From contig PWFU01000014.1 of assembly GCA_003554185.1 (NCBI GenBank), positions 1 to 53,321 on the forward strand: a stretch of 53,321 nucleotides of DNA. Direction: 5' to 3'. The position numbers and the translations under genes are program-made. Positions 35,422-45,951 of the stretch are shown here, in pieces; the stretch's first letter is position 1; each line of letters begins with the position of its first letter. This DNA comes from Candidatus Dojkabacteria bacterium (GTDB taxonomy: Bacteria; Patescibacteriota; Dojkabacteria; SC72; T1SED10-24). Under the pieces are notes generated by a model. That model was not told the DNA's origin. It did no database searches and worked only from the letters and a program-made list of their open reading frames with translations.

Positions 35422-36594
35422 ATGCGAGATGTTGCAATTATAGGAGTTAAAAATACTAATTTTGGTGAAAAGTGGGACGTATCTTTTAGGGATATTTTTG
35501 TTGAAGCTGGAGCAGGTTCTTTACAAGATGCAGGTGTAGCTGGAGAAGATATAGATGGCTTGTATGTTGGTAACATGAGCGGTGGCCAATTTGTTGAACA
35601 GGAACATATAGGGGCGTTAATTGCTGACTATTCAGGTCTGGCAAAGAACCTCAATGTTCCATCGACACGCGTGGAAGCAGCATGTGCATCGGGAGGACTT
35701 GCTCTAAGGCAAGCTATATTTGGTGTAGCTTCAGGTTATCAAGATATAGTTGTTGCTGCAGGTGTTGAAAAAATGACAGATGTTTCATCTGCTGTTGCCT
35801 CAGCTGCTCTTGCTGCAGCTTCTGATAGAGAATGGGAAGGAATTATGGGAGCTACTTTTCCTGGATTATATGCCATGATTGCTAGGCTTCACATGCATAA
35901 ATACGGGACAACATCTGAACAAATGGCAGAAGTTGCTGTAAAGAACCATTCTAATGGTTTTCTGAATCCTATTTCTCAATATAGAAGGAAAATTACAGTA
36001 GAAGATGTATTAAGTTCGATTCTTGTAGCTGACCCATTACATATACTTGACTGCTCGCCTATTACAGATGGTGCATCATCGTTAGTATTAGCACCAGCAG
36101 ATATTGCGCATGAATACACTGACACTCCAGTGTACATAAAGGCAAGCTCTCAGGCAAGTGATACGATTTCTCTTCATGATAGAAAAGATATAACGACACT
36201 AGATTCCACTGTTGCAGCAGCTAATAGGGCATATGAAATGGCTAAGATGAAACCCAATGACATTGACCTTGTTGAAGTACATGATTGCTTTACTATTGCT
36301 GAAATATGTGCCATTGAAGACCTTGGTTTCGTGAAAAAAGGACAAGGTGGATCATTTACACAAGAAGGTGAAACCTCAATTGGAGGAAAAATACCAGTTA
36401 ACACTTCAGGCGGGCTTAAATCATGTGGTCATCCCGTGGGGGCTACTGGGATTAAACAAGCTGTAGAAGTTGTTCATCAACTGAGAGGGGAAGCTGGGAA
36501 ACGACAGTTGGATAATGCAAATATCGGCATGACTCATAATGTAGGCGGTTCAGGTGCAACCGCAGTAGTCCATATATTAGCAAGGGATAGGTGA
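35422..36594 (+). CDS. Acetyl-CoA acetyltransferase (thiolase)
   Basis: This 390-residue enzyme makes acetoacetyl-CoA from two acetyl-CoA. The nucleophile is Cys88 in [34 protein letters not shown] and [15 protein letters not shown] supply the remaining active-site residues. It is the archaeal, SCP-x-like type that depends on HMG-CoA synthase to pull the unfavourable reaction. It lies between HMG-CoA synthase and the DUF35 gene, and seven bases separate its stop from the next start. Confidence 0.95.
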   Translation: MRDVAIIGVKNTNFGEKWDVSFRDIFVEAGAGSLQDAGVAGEDIDGLYVGNMSGGQFVEQEHIGALIADYSGLAKNLNVPSTRVEAACASGGLALRQAIFGVASGYQDIVVAAGVEKMTDVSSAVASAALAAASDREWEGIMGATFPGLYAMIARLHMHKYGTTSEQMAEVAVKNHSNGFLNPISQYRRKITVEDVLSSILVADPLHILDCSPITDGASSLVLAPADIAHEYTDTPVYIKASSQASDTISLHDRKDITTLDSTVAAANRAYEMAKMKPNDIDLVEVHDCFTIAEICAIEDLGFVKKGQGGSFTQEGETSIGGKIPVNTSGGLKSCGHPVGATGIKQAVEVVHQLRGEAGKRQLDNANIGMTHNVGGSGATAVVHILARDR

Positions 36595-36601
36595 TAAGTA
36601 T

Positions 36602-36994
36602 ATGTCAGTAGCAAGATTTTGGAGAAAACAAGTTCAGAGGTATAATTTAGTTGGGACACATTGTAAGAGCTGTGATGAATATTTTTATCCTCCAAGAAAT
36701 ATGTGTCCTACATGTCGAAGAAATGGTAAAATTGAGTCATATAAATTTAATGGAGATGGAGAGGTAATATCATTTACAGTAATCCGAACAGCTGCAGTCG
36801 GATTTGAACACCAAACACCTTACATTCTTGCCATAGTCCAGCTAAAAGAGGGTCCTAAACTTACAACCCAGATTTCATGTGGTATAGATGAAATTTATTT
36901 GGGAATGAAAGTTAAACCTGTATTTAGAAAATTAGGTGATGGCGGAGAAAAAGGTATGATTTATTATGGAACGAAGTTTATAGCCGCTGAGTAA
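36602..36994 (+). CDS. DUF35 OB-fold / zinc-ribbon protein of the thiolase complex
   Basis: The protein has 130 residues. The rubredoxin-like zinc ribbon is THCKSCDEYFYPPRNMCPTCRR (two CxxC knuckles). An OB-fold follows, with GDGEVISFTVIRTA and TPYILAIVQLKEGPKL. In the structurally known archaeal complex this subunit bridges thiolase and HMG-CoA synthase and helps form the shared CoA site. The gene order regulator / HMGS / thiolase / DUF35 supports that role here. Confidence 0.92.
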   Translation: MSVARFWRKQVQRYNLVGTHCKSCDEYFYPPRNMCPTCRRNGKIESYKFNGDGEVISFTVIRTAAVGFEHQTPYILAIVQLKEGPKLTTQISCGIDEIYLGMKVKPVFRKLGDGGEKGMIYYGTKFIAAE

Positions 36995-36999
36995 ATTGT

Positions 37000-37524
37000 A
37001 TGTTTGAAGTTGAATTAAAATTAAAGATTGAACACTCTATGGTTATTCCATATCTTGAAGGATTAGGCTTTTACCTTGTAGGAGAAGAAGTACACCATGA
37101 TATCTATCTTAATGCGCCACATAAGGATTTTGGTGTAACCGATGAGGCTCTAAGGTTACGACAATCTAATGGGAAAAGCTATCTAACTTATAAGGATAAA
37201 AAAATTAATCCTCGTACAAAAACTAGAAGAGAAATTGAAACTCCTATCATACTAGATGATATGTATGATATTTTTTTATCTTTAGGATTTAAAGAAACTC
37301 TTAATATTGAAAAAAAGCGTATAAAATATAAAAAAAAAGATATTTCAATATGTCTGGATTCCGTTAAAGGACTAGGAGAATTTGTTGAAATTGAAACAAT
37401 GGCTGACTCCAACTTAAATATTTATGAAAATCAGCTTCTTGAAATATTAAAAACAATGAATATATCTGAAGATAAGCTGATATCTAAATCATACCTCGAA
37501 TTACTCCTAGATAATGGCCAATAA
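37000..37524 (+). CDS. CYTH domain protein (class IV adenylate cyclase / thiamine-triphosphatase-like)
   Basis: The protein has 174 residues. The N-terminal EVELKLKI is the ExExK motif that binds metal and triphosphate, and ALRLRQSNGKSYLTYKDKKIN and KTRREIETPI supply the basic tunnel residues. Archaeal CyaB-like proteins hydrolyse inorganic triphosphate or act on nucleoside triphosphates; the true substrate is not shown by sequence. It starts six bases after the DUF35 stop, so it is carried in the mevalonate transcript without an obvious functional link. Confidence 0.85.
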   Translation: MFEVELKLKIEHSMVIPYLEGLGFYLVGEEVHHDIYLNAPHKDFGVTDEALRLRQSNGKSYLTYKDKKINPRTKTRREIETPIILDDMYDIFLSLGFKETLNIEKKRIKYKKKDISICLDSVKGLGEFVEIETMADSNLNIYENQLLEILKTMNISEDKLISKSYLELLLDNGQ

Positions 37525-37583
37525 GATATTATATAAAAAAACCAAAAAATATGGAGTATAGTAAATAGAAATTCAAGTTTACT

Positions 37584-39623
37584 TTAACAAATATTGGATC
37601 CTGGTGAACAATCGTACTTTTCTGGTACAATAAGAGTTCCATTCTCTTTTGTAGCTAACAACATTCCTTCAGACTTAACTCCACATAATTTGACAGGCTT
37701 AAGATTTACAAGTACAACAACACTTTTACCATTAAGCTCTTGCAGACTATATTGATTTTTTATACCAGCAACAATCTGGCGTGGTTTATCTTCACCAATA
37801 TCTACAGATAATTTAATTAAATTTTTAGATTTAGGTATATCTTCAACTTCAACAATTTTCCCTACTCTAAAATCCAATTTAGAAAATTCATCATAGTTAA
37901 CTACTTTTTTTTCTTTAAAATCTTCTGATTTTTTATTTTTGATTCCTGCAGCCTCATCTGCAACCTTCACTCTATTGCTTGCAATTTCTTCCATTTGTTC
38001 GATTTTAGAATCATCAATTTTTTCAAACAATGTCAATGGTTTTGAAAGCTTTTGACCAGCTTCTATTTTTGCTGCTGCTTCATCATACTGGATTAAATGG
38101 ATATCAGAATTGTACCCTAACTGTTCCCATAAAATTTCCATCTTTTCAGGTAATATTGGCTCAAATATTATAGCTAAAGCTTTTACTAACTGAAGGCAGT
38201 TAGCAATTACAACCCCACAAGCATCTTTATCTTCTTTTATGAGTTTCCATGGTTCTTTGGATTGGAAATAAGAGTTTCCATATGAAGCTAATGACATTGC
38301 TATGTCTGCTGACCTTTTAAATTCATATGATTCTGTAAACTCTCTATATTCATAGATGATAGACTTTATTTTTGAGATAACATCGTCTTCAATATCACCC
38401 TCTGGAACTTCTCCAAAGTTTTTGTATGCAAAAAGCAATGTTCTATAGATAAAGTTTCCAAGAACTCCTACAAGCTCAGTGTTGATTTTTTCTTGAAATA
38501 TATTCCAAGCAAAGTTTAGCTCTTTTGTATGCGATGTATAACTTGCTAAATAATATCTTAGTAAGTCTGGATGAAAACCGTGATCTAGATAATCTTCATC
38601 AACCCAAACAACGTATCCTCTTGTTTTTGAAAAGGTTTTATTTTCTATCTTGAGCATTCCTGAAGCAACAACTGCCCAAGGAAGGGTATATTCTGCACCT
38701 TTTAACATGGAAGGCCAAAAGATACAATGGTGATAAATTATATCTCCACCTATAAAGTGCACAATTCTAGAGTCACCTTTCCATATTTTCTCCCAGCTAT
38801 CGTTATTTGCTTGAGCCCATTCTTCAGTAAAAGCTATATAACCGATTGGAGCATCTACCCAAACATAAACTACAAGATCTTCATTTCCTGGAAAAGGCAC
38901 CCCCCATTCTAGAGTTCTACTGATACACCAATCATCTAATTTTTTGTTAACCCAACCAAGTGCATAGTTTCTTGCATTAAGGGTTCCTCCAAGTTGGTTT
39001 AGGTAAGTATCTAGAAAATCTTGAAAGCTGGATAGCTTAAAAAAATAGTGCTCTTGATCCTTATAGGCTGCTTTTCCTCTACAGATGGTACATATAGGTT
39101 CAAGCAATTCACCTGGCTCTAAATGTTTACCACAGCCTTGGTCACATTCATCGCCCCTAGAAATCTCATCGCAATGTGGACAAACCCCTTCTACATATCT
39201 GTCTGGCAAAAATCTATCACAAGAAGGGCAATATGCTATTTCAATAACTTTTGAGTAAACGTAATCCTTTTCTATTAATCGGTTTAAAATTTCATGAGTA
39301 CGATTATGATTAGTTGAGTCGTGGGTGGTTCCAAATGAATCGAAGTTAACGTTCAAATTTTTAAAAACCTGATTAAAATGACTATGATAAATCTCAACTA
39401 ATTCAGTTGGAGTCATTCCTAATTTCTCAGCGTTTAAGACAATAGGCGTACCATGCGTATCAGATCCACAAACAAATACAACTTCTTGACCCATCTTTCT
39501 AAGTGAACGAACATATATATCAGCAGGAACATATGTTCTTAAATGACCTATGTGTGCTTTACCGTTCGCATATGGGAGGCCACATGTAACAAGTACGGGC
39601 TTATCTGATGGAAATATTGACAT
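37584..39623 (-). CDS. metG: Methionyl-tRNA synthetase with C-terminal tRNA-binding domain
   Basis: This is a 679-residue class I synthetase. [20 protein letters not shown] has the HIGH motif and KTFSKTRG is the KMSKS equivalent. Four zinc-knuckle Cys pairs (CPSC, CPHC, CDQGC, CTIC) lie near residues 127-180. From about 570, [21 protein letters not shown] is the EMAP-II/Trbp-like OB-fold that improves tRNA capture and makes dimers. It is monocistronic and convergent with the CYTH gene. Confidence 0.97.
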   Translation of the reverse strand: MSIFPSDKPVLVTCGLPYANGKAHIGHLRTYVPADIYVRSLRKMGQEVVFVCGSDTHGTPIVLNAEKLGMTPTELVEIYHSHFNQVFKNLNVNFDSFGTTHDSTNHNRTHEILNRLIEKDYVYSKVIEIAYCPSCDRFLPDRYVEGVCPHCDEISRGDECDQGCGKHLEPGELLEPICTICRGKAAYKDQEHYFFKLSSFQDFLDTYLNQLGGTLNARNYALGWVNKKLDDWCISRTLEWGVPFPGNEDLVVYVWVDAPIGYIAFTEEWAQANNDSWEKIWKGDSRIVHFIGGDIIYHHCIFWPSMLKGAEYTLPWAVVASGMLKIENKTFSKTRGYVVWVDEDYLDHGFHPDLLRYYLASYTSHTKELNFAWNIFQEKINTELVGVLGNFIYRTLLFAYKNFGEVPEGDIEDDVISKIKSIIYEYREFTESYEFKRSADIAMSLASYGNSYFQSKEPWKLIKEDKDACGVVIANCLQLVKALAIIFEPILPEKMEILWEQLGYNSDIHLIQYDEAAAKIEAGQKLSKPLTLFEKIDDSKIEQMEEIASNRVKVADEAAGIKNKKSEDFKEKKVVNYDEFSKLDFRVGKIVEVEDIPKSKNLIKLSVDIGEDKPRQIVAGIKNQYSLQELNGKSVVVLVNLKPVKLCGVKSEGMLLATKENGTLIVPEKYDCSPGSNIC

Positions 39624-40022
39624 AACTTTTCACCTGTTTATAATTATTCCATTGTTTAAAATCCACATGTTTTAAAAAGGTTGCCAGATACAATAAGATT
39701 ACAACCAAAACAACCGAACCTTAATTTTATTAAACTTAACATTATTATTATTATAGTTGAACATGCAAGTTTTAATGCATATATTTAATAGAAAATACAC
39801 AATCTATTTACTAATTGTTATTTATAATGATTTAGATACACGTTCAATTCTATATTAATATTGATATTTAACCATAAATAAAATATCATATGCGAACTCT
39901 TGATGGTATTGGTATGATATTTTAGAATTGTGTTATGGGCTTAAGCATAATTAAATTGTGTACACTATCATATCATTTATGAATGTTTAACTGAAAATTT
40001 CATTATAATTAAGATACTCTAA
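39624..40022. other. Divergent promoter region between metG and sppA
   Basis: This is 399 bases of AT-rich DNA without a supported gene. TATA-like runs occur near 39779-39788 and 39925-39932. I see no strong repeat or RNA structure. Confidence 0.4.
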
Positions 40023-41093
40023 ATGAGGCATACAATGGATTCAAATAATGATAATTTTTCCAACAAAGTATCCGAAGATGAAGAGGTACAAAGCCAAAGT
40101 AATATCGATGATGGATCACTAAGAAAAGATAAGTTGGAACATGAAGATAACAATCATTCTATCAATAAAAAGGATGATAGAGATTTAAATACTATGAGTC
40201 CTGAACAAAACCAAAGTAGCCAGGCTGAATCTATACCTTCTCTTGCAAATAAATCATGTAACTGGTCTAATATAAGTGCTCTTAAATGTATAGCGGTTTT
40301 GAGTATAATAGTAATTGGGAGTGTTTTCCTAATATTTCATGCGGTGGACAGTGGTTTATATCCTTCAGGAGATAAGGTTGCAGTCATATATGTTCAAGGT
40401 CCAATAGTTACTGGTAATCTTCCAACAGAATCAGGTTATGCATCTTCAGAGAATATAGCTGAAAGTTTGCATCAAGCCTCTTCAAATGATAATGTAAAAT
40501 CAATTGTCTTAAGAATTAATAGCCAAGGAGGATCACCCGCAGCATCTGAAGAAATAACTCGTGAAATAAATAAAGTTCAAGAACAGGACATTCCTGTAGT
40601 AATTTCGATGGGCGAATCTGCTACAAGTGCTGCATACTATATATCTTCCTCAGCAGATTATATTGTAGCTAATCCCTCTACTTTTACAGGTGCTATAGGT
40701 GCAATGTGGATATTTCAAGATCTGAGTGAAGCTTATGAAGAAGAGGGTATAGACATCCATGTTGCTAAATCAGGTGAATTGAAAGATATGGGTGCTCCAT
40801 GGAGAGAATTGACTGAAGATGAAAAAGAATATGCTGACAAAGTTGTAATGGAAATATTTGATCATTTTATATCTGAAGTTGCTGACGGACGTGAAATGAA
40901 TGAAAGTTATGTAAAAAATATTTCAGATGGAAGAGTTTATACAGGCACTAAGGCAAAAGATTTAGGTTTGATAGATGAAATCGGTAATTTATATGATGCA
41001 ATAGAAATCGCTTCTGAAATGGGTAATATTGAAGGAGATTATCAAGTAATCTACACTAATAGGCCCACGACTTCAAGATTTCTAACTATTTGA
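40023..41093 (+). CDS. sppA: Signal peptide peptidase SppA-type serine protease
   Basis: This 356-residue membrane protease degrades cleaved signal peptides. The N-terminal 80 residues are hydrophilic, acidic and low in complexity. One transmembrane helix follows (about 88-107, KCIAVLSIIVIGSVFLIFHA) and then the ClpP-like domain. The likely catalytic Ser is 202 in GESATSAAYYI and the general-base Lys is 254 in SGELKDMGAP; the oxyanion segment reads INSQGGSPAAS. The long cytoplasmic N-terminus is unusual for an archaeal SppA. Start 40035 is an alternative. Confidence 0.9.
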   Translation: MRHTMDSNNDNFSNKVSEDEEVQSQSNIDDGSLRKDKLEHEDNNHSINKKDDRDLNTMSPEQNQSSQAESIPSLANKSCNWSNISALKCIAVLSIIVIGSVFLIFHAVDSGLYPSGDKVAVIYVQGPIVTGNLPTESGYASSENIAESLHQASSNDNVKSIVLRINSQGGSPAASEEITREINKVQEQDIPVVISMGESATSAAYYISSSADYIVANPSTFTGAIGAMWIFQDLSEAYEEEGIDIHVAKSGELKDMGAPWRELTEDEKEYADKVVMEIFDHFISEVADGREMNESYVKNISDGRVYTGTKAKDLGLIDEIGNLYDAIEIASEMGNIEGDYQVIYTNRPTTSRFLTI

Positions 41094-41190
41094 TGAAGTT
41101 AAGTTTAGTAAAAAAAACTGATTTATATTGATAGTATTTGCGATTACTAAATAAAAAATTTAATATAAGATTTTGTTGAGGAGATGAATT

Positions 41191-42327
41191 ATGGATAATA
41201 ATGATTATGGACCCAAACCAAGTTCCACTTTATTTGACAGCCTGATTGACAAGCAAACAATTATTCTTGCAGTTAATCCACGTATATCACATGTTAATAA
41301 AGGCATAATGAAAGCTGCAAAAGACTTTAATGCACCAATAATTCTAGAACTTGCAAAGTCCGAATGTAACCTTGAAGGTGGTTATACGGGATTTACGCCA
41401 TTAGAATTTTCAAAAAGAGCTCATGAATCTGCAAAAGAAATAGGTATGGAACTATGGTCCCTTCATGCAGACCATATAGGAATTAAAGAAGGAAGCCCAG
41501 AGGAAATCACATCTGTAAAAAAGTTGGTAAAAGCACAAATTGATGCAGGATATACATCTTTTGCAATTGATGCATCTCATTTATTTAACTTCAGTGGAGG
41601 AAATTTAGAAGAAGAACTAAAAGACAATATAGATGCAACTACTGAGATTGCAAATTTTATTGATGAAAAAATGGATGGCAAACCATATGGCCTCGAAGTT
41701 GAAGTTGGTGAAATAGGAAGAGAAGATGAATATGGCAGAGTACTCACTACACCAGAAGAAGCAGTAACTTTTATAAAAGCCTTAAACTCGAATAATGTTT
41801 ATCCTCATGTGCTGGCAATTGCAAATGGTAGTGCACATGGTAATACTTATGATAGCTCTGGAAATTTGATAGAACAAGTTTCAATAGACATTCCGCAAAC
41901 AAAAAAAGTGGCTAAAGCTTTACGAGATAACAACTTGAAAGTAAGGATTGCACAGCATGGGATAACTGGCACACCACTTGATTTAATCCATAATCACTTT
42001 CCTCATGGAGATATTATAAAAGGCAATGTTGGAACTTTTTACTTGAATATAGTTTGGGATGTTTTGAAGGTATTTGAGCCTGATTTATATAAAGATATAT
42101 GGAATTGGACTATTGAAAGTTTTAGTGAAAAAGCTCCAAATAAATCTAACAATGAAATTTTTGGGAAATACGGTAAACATGCAATAAAACAGTTCTTTAA
42201 TCAGATATACTCAGTAGATGAAGATACTATTAAAGCAATCGAGTCAAAAGCTTATTCTGAAACTTTAATGTTTTTAAAAGCATTCAAATGCGAAGGAACT
42301 GCTGAACTTATTGCCAATAGGTATTAA
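41191..42327 (+). CDS. Class II fructose-bisphosphate aldolase-like protein
   Basis: The protein has 378 residues. The metal-binding motif is SLHADHIG (His92, Asp94, His95), with LEVEVGEIGREDEYG, NGSAHGNTYD and AQHGITGTPLDLIHNHFPHG matching the remaining zinc and phosphate sites of class II aldolases. Substrates of the family are ketose bisphosphates cleaved to DHAP and an aldehyde. Most methanogens use the archaeal FBP aldolase/phosphatase, so this gene's role may be secondary or involve another sugar. GAGGAG precedes the ATG. Confidence 0.8.
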   Translation: MDNNDYGPKPSSTLFDSLIDKQTIILAVNPRISHVNKGIMKAAKDFNAPIILELAKSECNLEGGYTGFTPLEFSKRAHESAKEIGMELWSLHADHIGIKEGSPEEITSVKKLVKAQIDAGYTSFAIDASHLFNFSGGNLEEELKDNIDATTEIANFIDEKMDGKPYGLEVEVGEIGREDEYGRVLTTPEEAVTFIKALNSNNVYPHVLAIANGSAHGNTYDSSGNLIEQVSIDIPQTKKVAKALRDNNLKVRIAQHGITGTPLDLIHNHFPHGDIIKGNVGTFYLNIVWDVLKVFEPDLYKDIWNWTIESFSEKAPNKSNNEIFGKYGKHAIKQFFNQIYSVDEDTIKAIESKAYSETLMFLKAFKCEGTAELIANRY

Positions 42328-42349
42328 CAAAAATATAAAAAAACCTCAC

Positions 42350-42371
42350 ATTTACATTTATTTTTGTAAAT
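42350..42371 (+). terminator. Hairpin after the aldolase gene, upstream of the TRAM gene
   Basis: ATTTACA (42350-42356) pairs with TGTAAAT (42365-42371) around TTTATTTT. TTTGTAAAT recurs at 42396-42404 and a complementary GCATTTTTAC is at 42456-42465, so several alternative foldings exist in the 190 bases before the TRAM protein. It may be the aldolase 3' end or part of a long TRAM leader. Confidence 0.35.
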
Positions 42372-42519
42372 AGCTATTTATATCAGTATTTCATATTTGT
42401 AAATGCTAGATTGAGACTATTTTGGTAAATATGAATAGGCATTTAAAACACATTTGCATTTTTACTTACCATTTTTTGTTAATCATCTACGCACAAATAT
42501 TAATTAAGGACGTGTATTT

Positions 42520-42723
42520 TTGTTTGGAGACATGAAACCATCTGCTCCAGTAGAAGCTGGAAAAACATATGAAGTAACGATTGAAGATATTGCAAAAGAG
42601 GGCGACGGCATAGCTCGTGTAGAGGGCTTTGTAATTTTTGTTCCCAACACAGAAGTTGGTGACAGTGTTAATATAAAAGTTAACCGTGTTATGAGAAAAT
42701 TTGCTTTTGGTGAAGTAGTATAA
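42520..42723 (+). CDS. TRAM-domain small RNA-binding protein
   Basis: The protein has 67 residues and consists almost only of a TRAM domain: VEAGKTYEVTIEDIAKEGDGIARVEGFVIFVPNT then VGDSVNIKVNRVMRKFAFGEVV. Such single-TRAM proteins are abundant in methanogens and act as RNA chaperones with cold-shock-like behaviour. The start is a TTG at 42520, nine bases after AAGGA (42506-42510); it gives the family's usual N-terminus, while the in-frame ATG at 42532 lies only two bases after GGAG. Confidence 0.92.
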   Translation: MFGDMKPSAPVEAGKTYEVTIEDIAKEGDGIARVEGFVIFVPNTEVGDSVNIKVNRVMRKFAFGEVV

Positions 42724-42763
42724 ATAATTTAATTTATTATATGCTTTATTTTTTTTGTAATAT

Positions 42764-42791
42764 TAATTGGTGTAATTATTTACACCAATTA
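42764..42791. terminator. Perfect 12-bp hairpin between convergent genes
   Basis: TAATTGGTGTAA (42764-42775) and TTACACCAATTA (42780-42791) are perfect complements with a TTAT loop. It lies between the stops of the TRAM gene and purL, so it can serve both transcripts as a 3'-end element. Confidence 0.6.
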
Positions 42792-42817
42792 GAATTAAAA
42801 TAAATCTTTAAAATTTT

Positions 42818-44971
42818 TCATTCAAGTGCAACATAATCTGTTAAACTATTAAGTGCACTTTGAATCTCTTCTATTTCAATAGAAACCTGTTTTTTAAAAT
42901 GTGAGATATTTAAACTCTTACCACAAACAATACCTATCTCAAGATAGGGTATTGAGTTTGAGTCAAGTTCTTTTTTAACTTTAAGTGGATTTGATGTTGT
43001 AATAATTGCTCTACCGTAGGATTCTGAAAATAATATTTCATCAAATTTTAAAGTACTATTTACATGACTTAAATCAACTTTTGCACCTTTTAGCTGACAC
43101 ATTTCGCAAAGTGTTGTAGCTAATCCACCATTAGAAATATCTTTAGAAGATGAAACCAAACCAGCATTAATCAGATTAACGATTCCATCAATTAGTTCAG
43201 AAATATCTTTTGGCACTGTGGGAGATTTCCCAGTGCTTTCAGCATCAAGGGCCCTGTAATATTCAGATCCTCTCATCTCATCTTTTGTTTCCCCAATTAG
43301 TAGAATAATGTCCTCATCGTCAACAAAAAATGAATTTGGCAGGCTTTCTAGGTTCTCAGTAATTCCTACTAGACCAATAGATGGTGTGGGTATTATTGAA
43401 GTATTGTGTTCTTCACTTTGATTATAAAGTGAGACATTGCCACCAACAACTGGAATTGATAAATCTCTAGCAGCATCACCAAGGCCAAGAATTGCTTGTT
43501 TTAACTGCCAATATATCTCAGGAATTTCGGGACTTCCAAAGTTTAGGCAGTCAACAATAGCAAGGCCCTTAGCGCCTTTCATAGCAATATTCATTGCATT
43601 TTCAATGACAGTACCATACCCTCCACTATAAGGATCAAAGTATGTATGTATTGGATTACATCCACAGGATGTAACTAGCCCTTTGTCTCCAATCCTAATA
43701 ACTCCTGCATCATCTCCAGGTTTAGCTACGGTTCTTATTTGAACTTCGTGATCATACTGACTGTAAATCCATTTTTTGGAGGCAATTGTGTGCGCTGAAA
43801 GAACATCCAAAATGGTATTTTTAATATTGTTTGGAGCAACGGGCTTTTCATAATTATTTGTATGTTTAATCTCAGAGGTTTTTCTCTCAAAAATAGGTGC
43901 TCCTTCAGTTAACAGTTTAATTGGTATCTCAGCAACAATTTCATTGTTATATTCGACTTTAAATAGCTTTTCTTCAGTTATATTTCCAATTAGACTAGAA
44001 TTTAAATCATATTTAGTAGCTATATCAATAATTGTGTTTACGTCTTCAGGTTCAACTTCCATTAACATTCTTTCTTGTGACTCAGAAATGAGTATTTCAT
44101 AAGGGGTCATGTCAGCTTCACGTTGAACAACATCATTTGCTACAATATGTACTCCTAAGTCTCCTTTTGAAGCCATTTCCGAACTTGCGCCTGCAAGACC
44201 AGCTGCACCTAAATCTCGACAAGACTTTACGATACCTTTACTAATACACTCAAGTGTGGCTTCGATTAGTAATTTTTCAGTATAAGGGTCACCTATTTGG
44301 ACACTTGGTCTGTCACTAGCTTCCGAATCATGGCAAAGGTCTTTAGATGCAAATGAAGCTCCTCCAAGGCCATCCCTACCGGTTGATGCACCTATTAAAA
44401 CAAGTTTGTTACCAGGACCCTTTGCAGTTGCTGTTACTATATTGTCTTTTTGTGCAAGGCCTATACATACTACGTTAACAAGAGGATTTCCACTATATGA
44501 ATTGTGAAATAAGGTTTCACCTCTAATTACAGGAACACCTATAGAATTACCATAATTGGATATTCCTTCGATAACATGTTCAAAAAGATACAAGTTCTTT
44601 TGAACCTTAAGTTCTCCAAAATATAATGGATCCATTAATGCTATTGGCCTTGCACCCATTGAAACAATATCTCTGACAATCCCACCAACACCAGTTGCTG
44701 CCCCATTATAAGGGTCAACATATGAAGGATGATTATGACTTTCCATTCCTATTGCAATAACTCTCTCTTCATCAAACCTTACAATTGCTGCGTCATCTCC
44801 TGGGCCAATAATAACGTTCTCGCCAGAAGTAGTGAATGTTTTGAGTAAAGGGGCACTTGATCTATAAGAACAGTGCTCGCTCCATAAATTTAAAAAACAA
44901 CCCTGTTCAACAAGGTTAGGTTCTCGCTTCATTTCATTTCTTATAAAATCTAAATCACTTTTAGGTAACAT
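42818..44971 (-). CDS. purL: Phosphoribosylformylglycinamidine synthase, large subunit
   Basis: This 717-residue small-type PurL is the ATP-dependent FGAM synthase subunit that works with separate PurQ and Pur[22 protein letters not shown] opens the AIRS-like fold, [14 protein letters not shown] and [17 protein letters not shown] lie in the first half, and [16 protein letters not shown] and [12 protein letters not shown] in the second. purQ and purS are not in the window. Confidence 0.96.
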   Translation of the reverse strand: MLPKSDLDFIRNEMKREPNLVEQGCFLNLWSEHCSYRSSAPLLKTFTTSGENVIIGPGDDAAIVRFDEERVIAIGMESHNHPSYVDPYNGAATGVGGIVRDIVSMGARPIALMDPLYFGELKVQKNLYLFEHVIEGISNYGNSIGVPVIRGETLFHNSYSGNPLVNVVCIGLAQKDNIVTATAKGPGNKLVLIGASTGRDGLGGASFASKDLCHDSEASDRPSVQIGDPYTEKLLIEATLECISKGIVKSCRDLGAAGLAGASSEMASKGDLGVHIVANDVVQREADMTPYEILISESQERMLMEVEPEDVNTIIDIATKYDLNSSLIGNITEEKLFKVEYNNEIVAEIPIKLLTEGAPIFERKTSEIKHTNNYEKPVAPNNIKNTILDVLSAHTIASKKWIYSQYDHEVQIRTVAKPGDDAGVIRIGDKGLVTSCGCNPIHTYFDPYSGGYGTVIENAMNIAMKGAKGLAIVDCLNFGSPEIPEIYWQLKQAILGLGDAARDLSIPVVGGNVSLYNQSEEHNTSIIPTPSIGLVGITENLESLPNSFFVDDEDIILLIGETKDEMRGSEYYRALDAESTGKSPTVPKDISELIDGIVNLINAGLVSSSKDISNGGLATTLCEMCQLKGAKVDLSHVNSTLKFDEILFSESYGRAIITTSNPLKVKKELDSNSIPYLEIGIVCGKSLNISHFKKQVSIEIEEIQSALNSLTDYVALE

Positions 44972-45079
44972 CTATAAATCCTCTTACAATTCTATGGTAA
45001 GCTACATTTTTGCAATTCCATATATCATTTTTGACAAAAGCATAATTCAATGTAAGCTAACTAAACTATAGGGTTAAAA

Positions 45080-45442
45080 TCAGGTATTTTTGTTTTTCAA
45101 TCTAAACATTAATGTTTCACCAATTTCTAATCTTTTCTTCCTAGCTTCCCCTGCTTTCATTTCAATAATATATTTAGTCTTACTCGAATATGAAAAACCG
45201 ATCCAAGGGCGAATACTAGATATGTTGAGTATTTTTTTATTTTCATCTAGAAATAAAACATCGATGGGAAAATTAACAAAGAGCATATGTACCGAAGAAA
45301 ATTTTTCTTTCTCTAAAATAAATAAAAGAGCATAATCATTATCAATGTTTTTTCTGAACATTAAACCTTTAATTTGCTTGTAAAGTGTATCTGCAATTTC
45401 CACGTGCGATGAAACACAATTACCATTAGCTTTTAATATCAT
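45080..45442 (-). CDS. DUF192 family protein
   Basis: This 120-residue beta-rich protein has IADTLYKQIKGLMFRKNID, LFVNFPIDVLFLDENKKIL and IIEMKAGEARKKRLEIGE, the three conserved blocks of DUF192. No signal peptide is present, unlike many bacterial members. Its function is unknown. It is divergent from the SUI1 gene and isolated from other genes on its strand. Confidence 0.85.
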   Translation of the reverse strand: MILKANGNCVSSHVEIADTLYKQIKGLMFRKNIDNDYALLFILEKEKFSSVHMLFVNFPIDVLFLDENKKILNISSIRPWIGFSYSSKTKYIIEMKAGEARKKRLEIGETLMFRLKNKNT

Positions 45443-45518
45443 TGTTGTTTACTCTATACACTGTTATAATTTATAAACAACGGTAAGTTATCGAAATATT
45501 CGGAGGAAAAATCAGAAG

Positions 45519-45827
45519 ATGAGTTCAGAGATGTGTCACGTTTGCGGATTGCCAGAAGAATTGTGTATCTGTGAAGAAGTGGCAAAGGAGCAACAAAGGA
45601 TTATAGTAAAGGTAAATAGAAGAAGATATGGAAAAGAGGTTACTGTTGTTGAAGGTTTTGATGCTAACGAAATCGACCTCCATGAGCTTTCTACTTACCT
45701 TAAATCAAAGTTTGCATGCGGGGGAACGGTTAAGGGGAATGCAATTGAATTACAAGGTAATCATCTAAGCAGAATGAAAGATGTTCTTGTTAAAAAAGGC
45801 TTTTCACCTGATCAGATTAAAAATTAA
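45519..45827 (+). CDS. Translation initiation factor aIF1 (SUI1 family)
   Basis: The protein has 102 residues. The archaeal SUI1 core reads [21 protein letters not shown] and [23 protein letters not shown], the basic loop that contacts the ribosomal P site. A short N-terminal Cys segment ([13 protein letters not shown]) could bind zinc and is common in archaeal copies. The factor guards start-codon choice. GGAGGAA at 45502-45508 is the Shine-Dalgarno. Confidence 0.94.
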   Translation: MSSEMCHVCGLPEELCICEEVAKEQQRIIVKVNRRRYGKEVTVVEGFDANEIDLHELSTYLKSKFACGGTVKGNAIELQGNHLSRMKDVLVKKGFSPDQIKN

Positions 45828-45894
45828 ATTGCAATATAAGCTACTTAAATTTTAAATCTATGTCAATTTGATCTTTTCTTAGTAAATTGATAAC

Positions 45895-45921
45895 ATCTGT
45901 CAAAACAGATACATATTTATT
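45895..45921 (+). promoter_or_regulatory. Inverted repeat next to the TATA box of the iscS-iscU operon
   Basis: ATCTGT-CAAA-ACAGAT (45895-45910) is a perfect inverted repeat. A TATA-like ATATTTATT follows at 45913-45921, which would start transcription near 45943, a few bases before the ATG at 45952. A regulator bound to the repeat would overlap the TFB site. The operator role is inferred. Confidence 0.5.
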
Positions 45922-45951
45922 AAAAGCATCATCTATTTTAAATTGATAATT

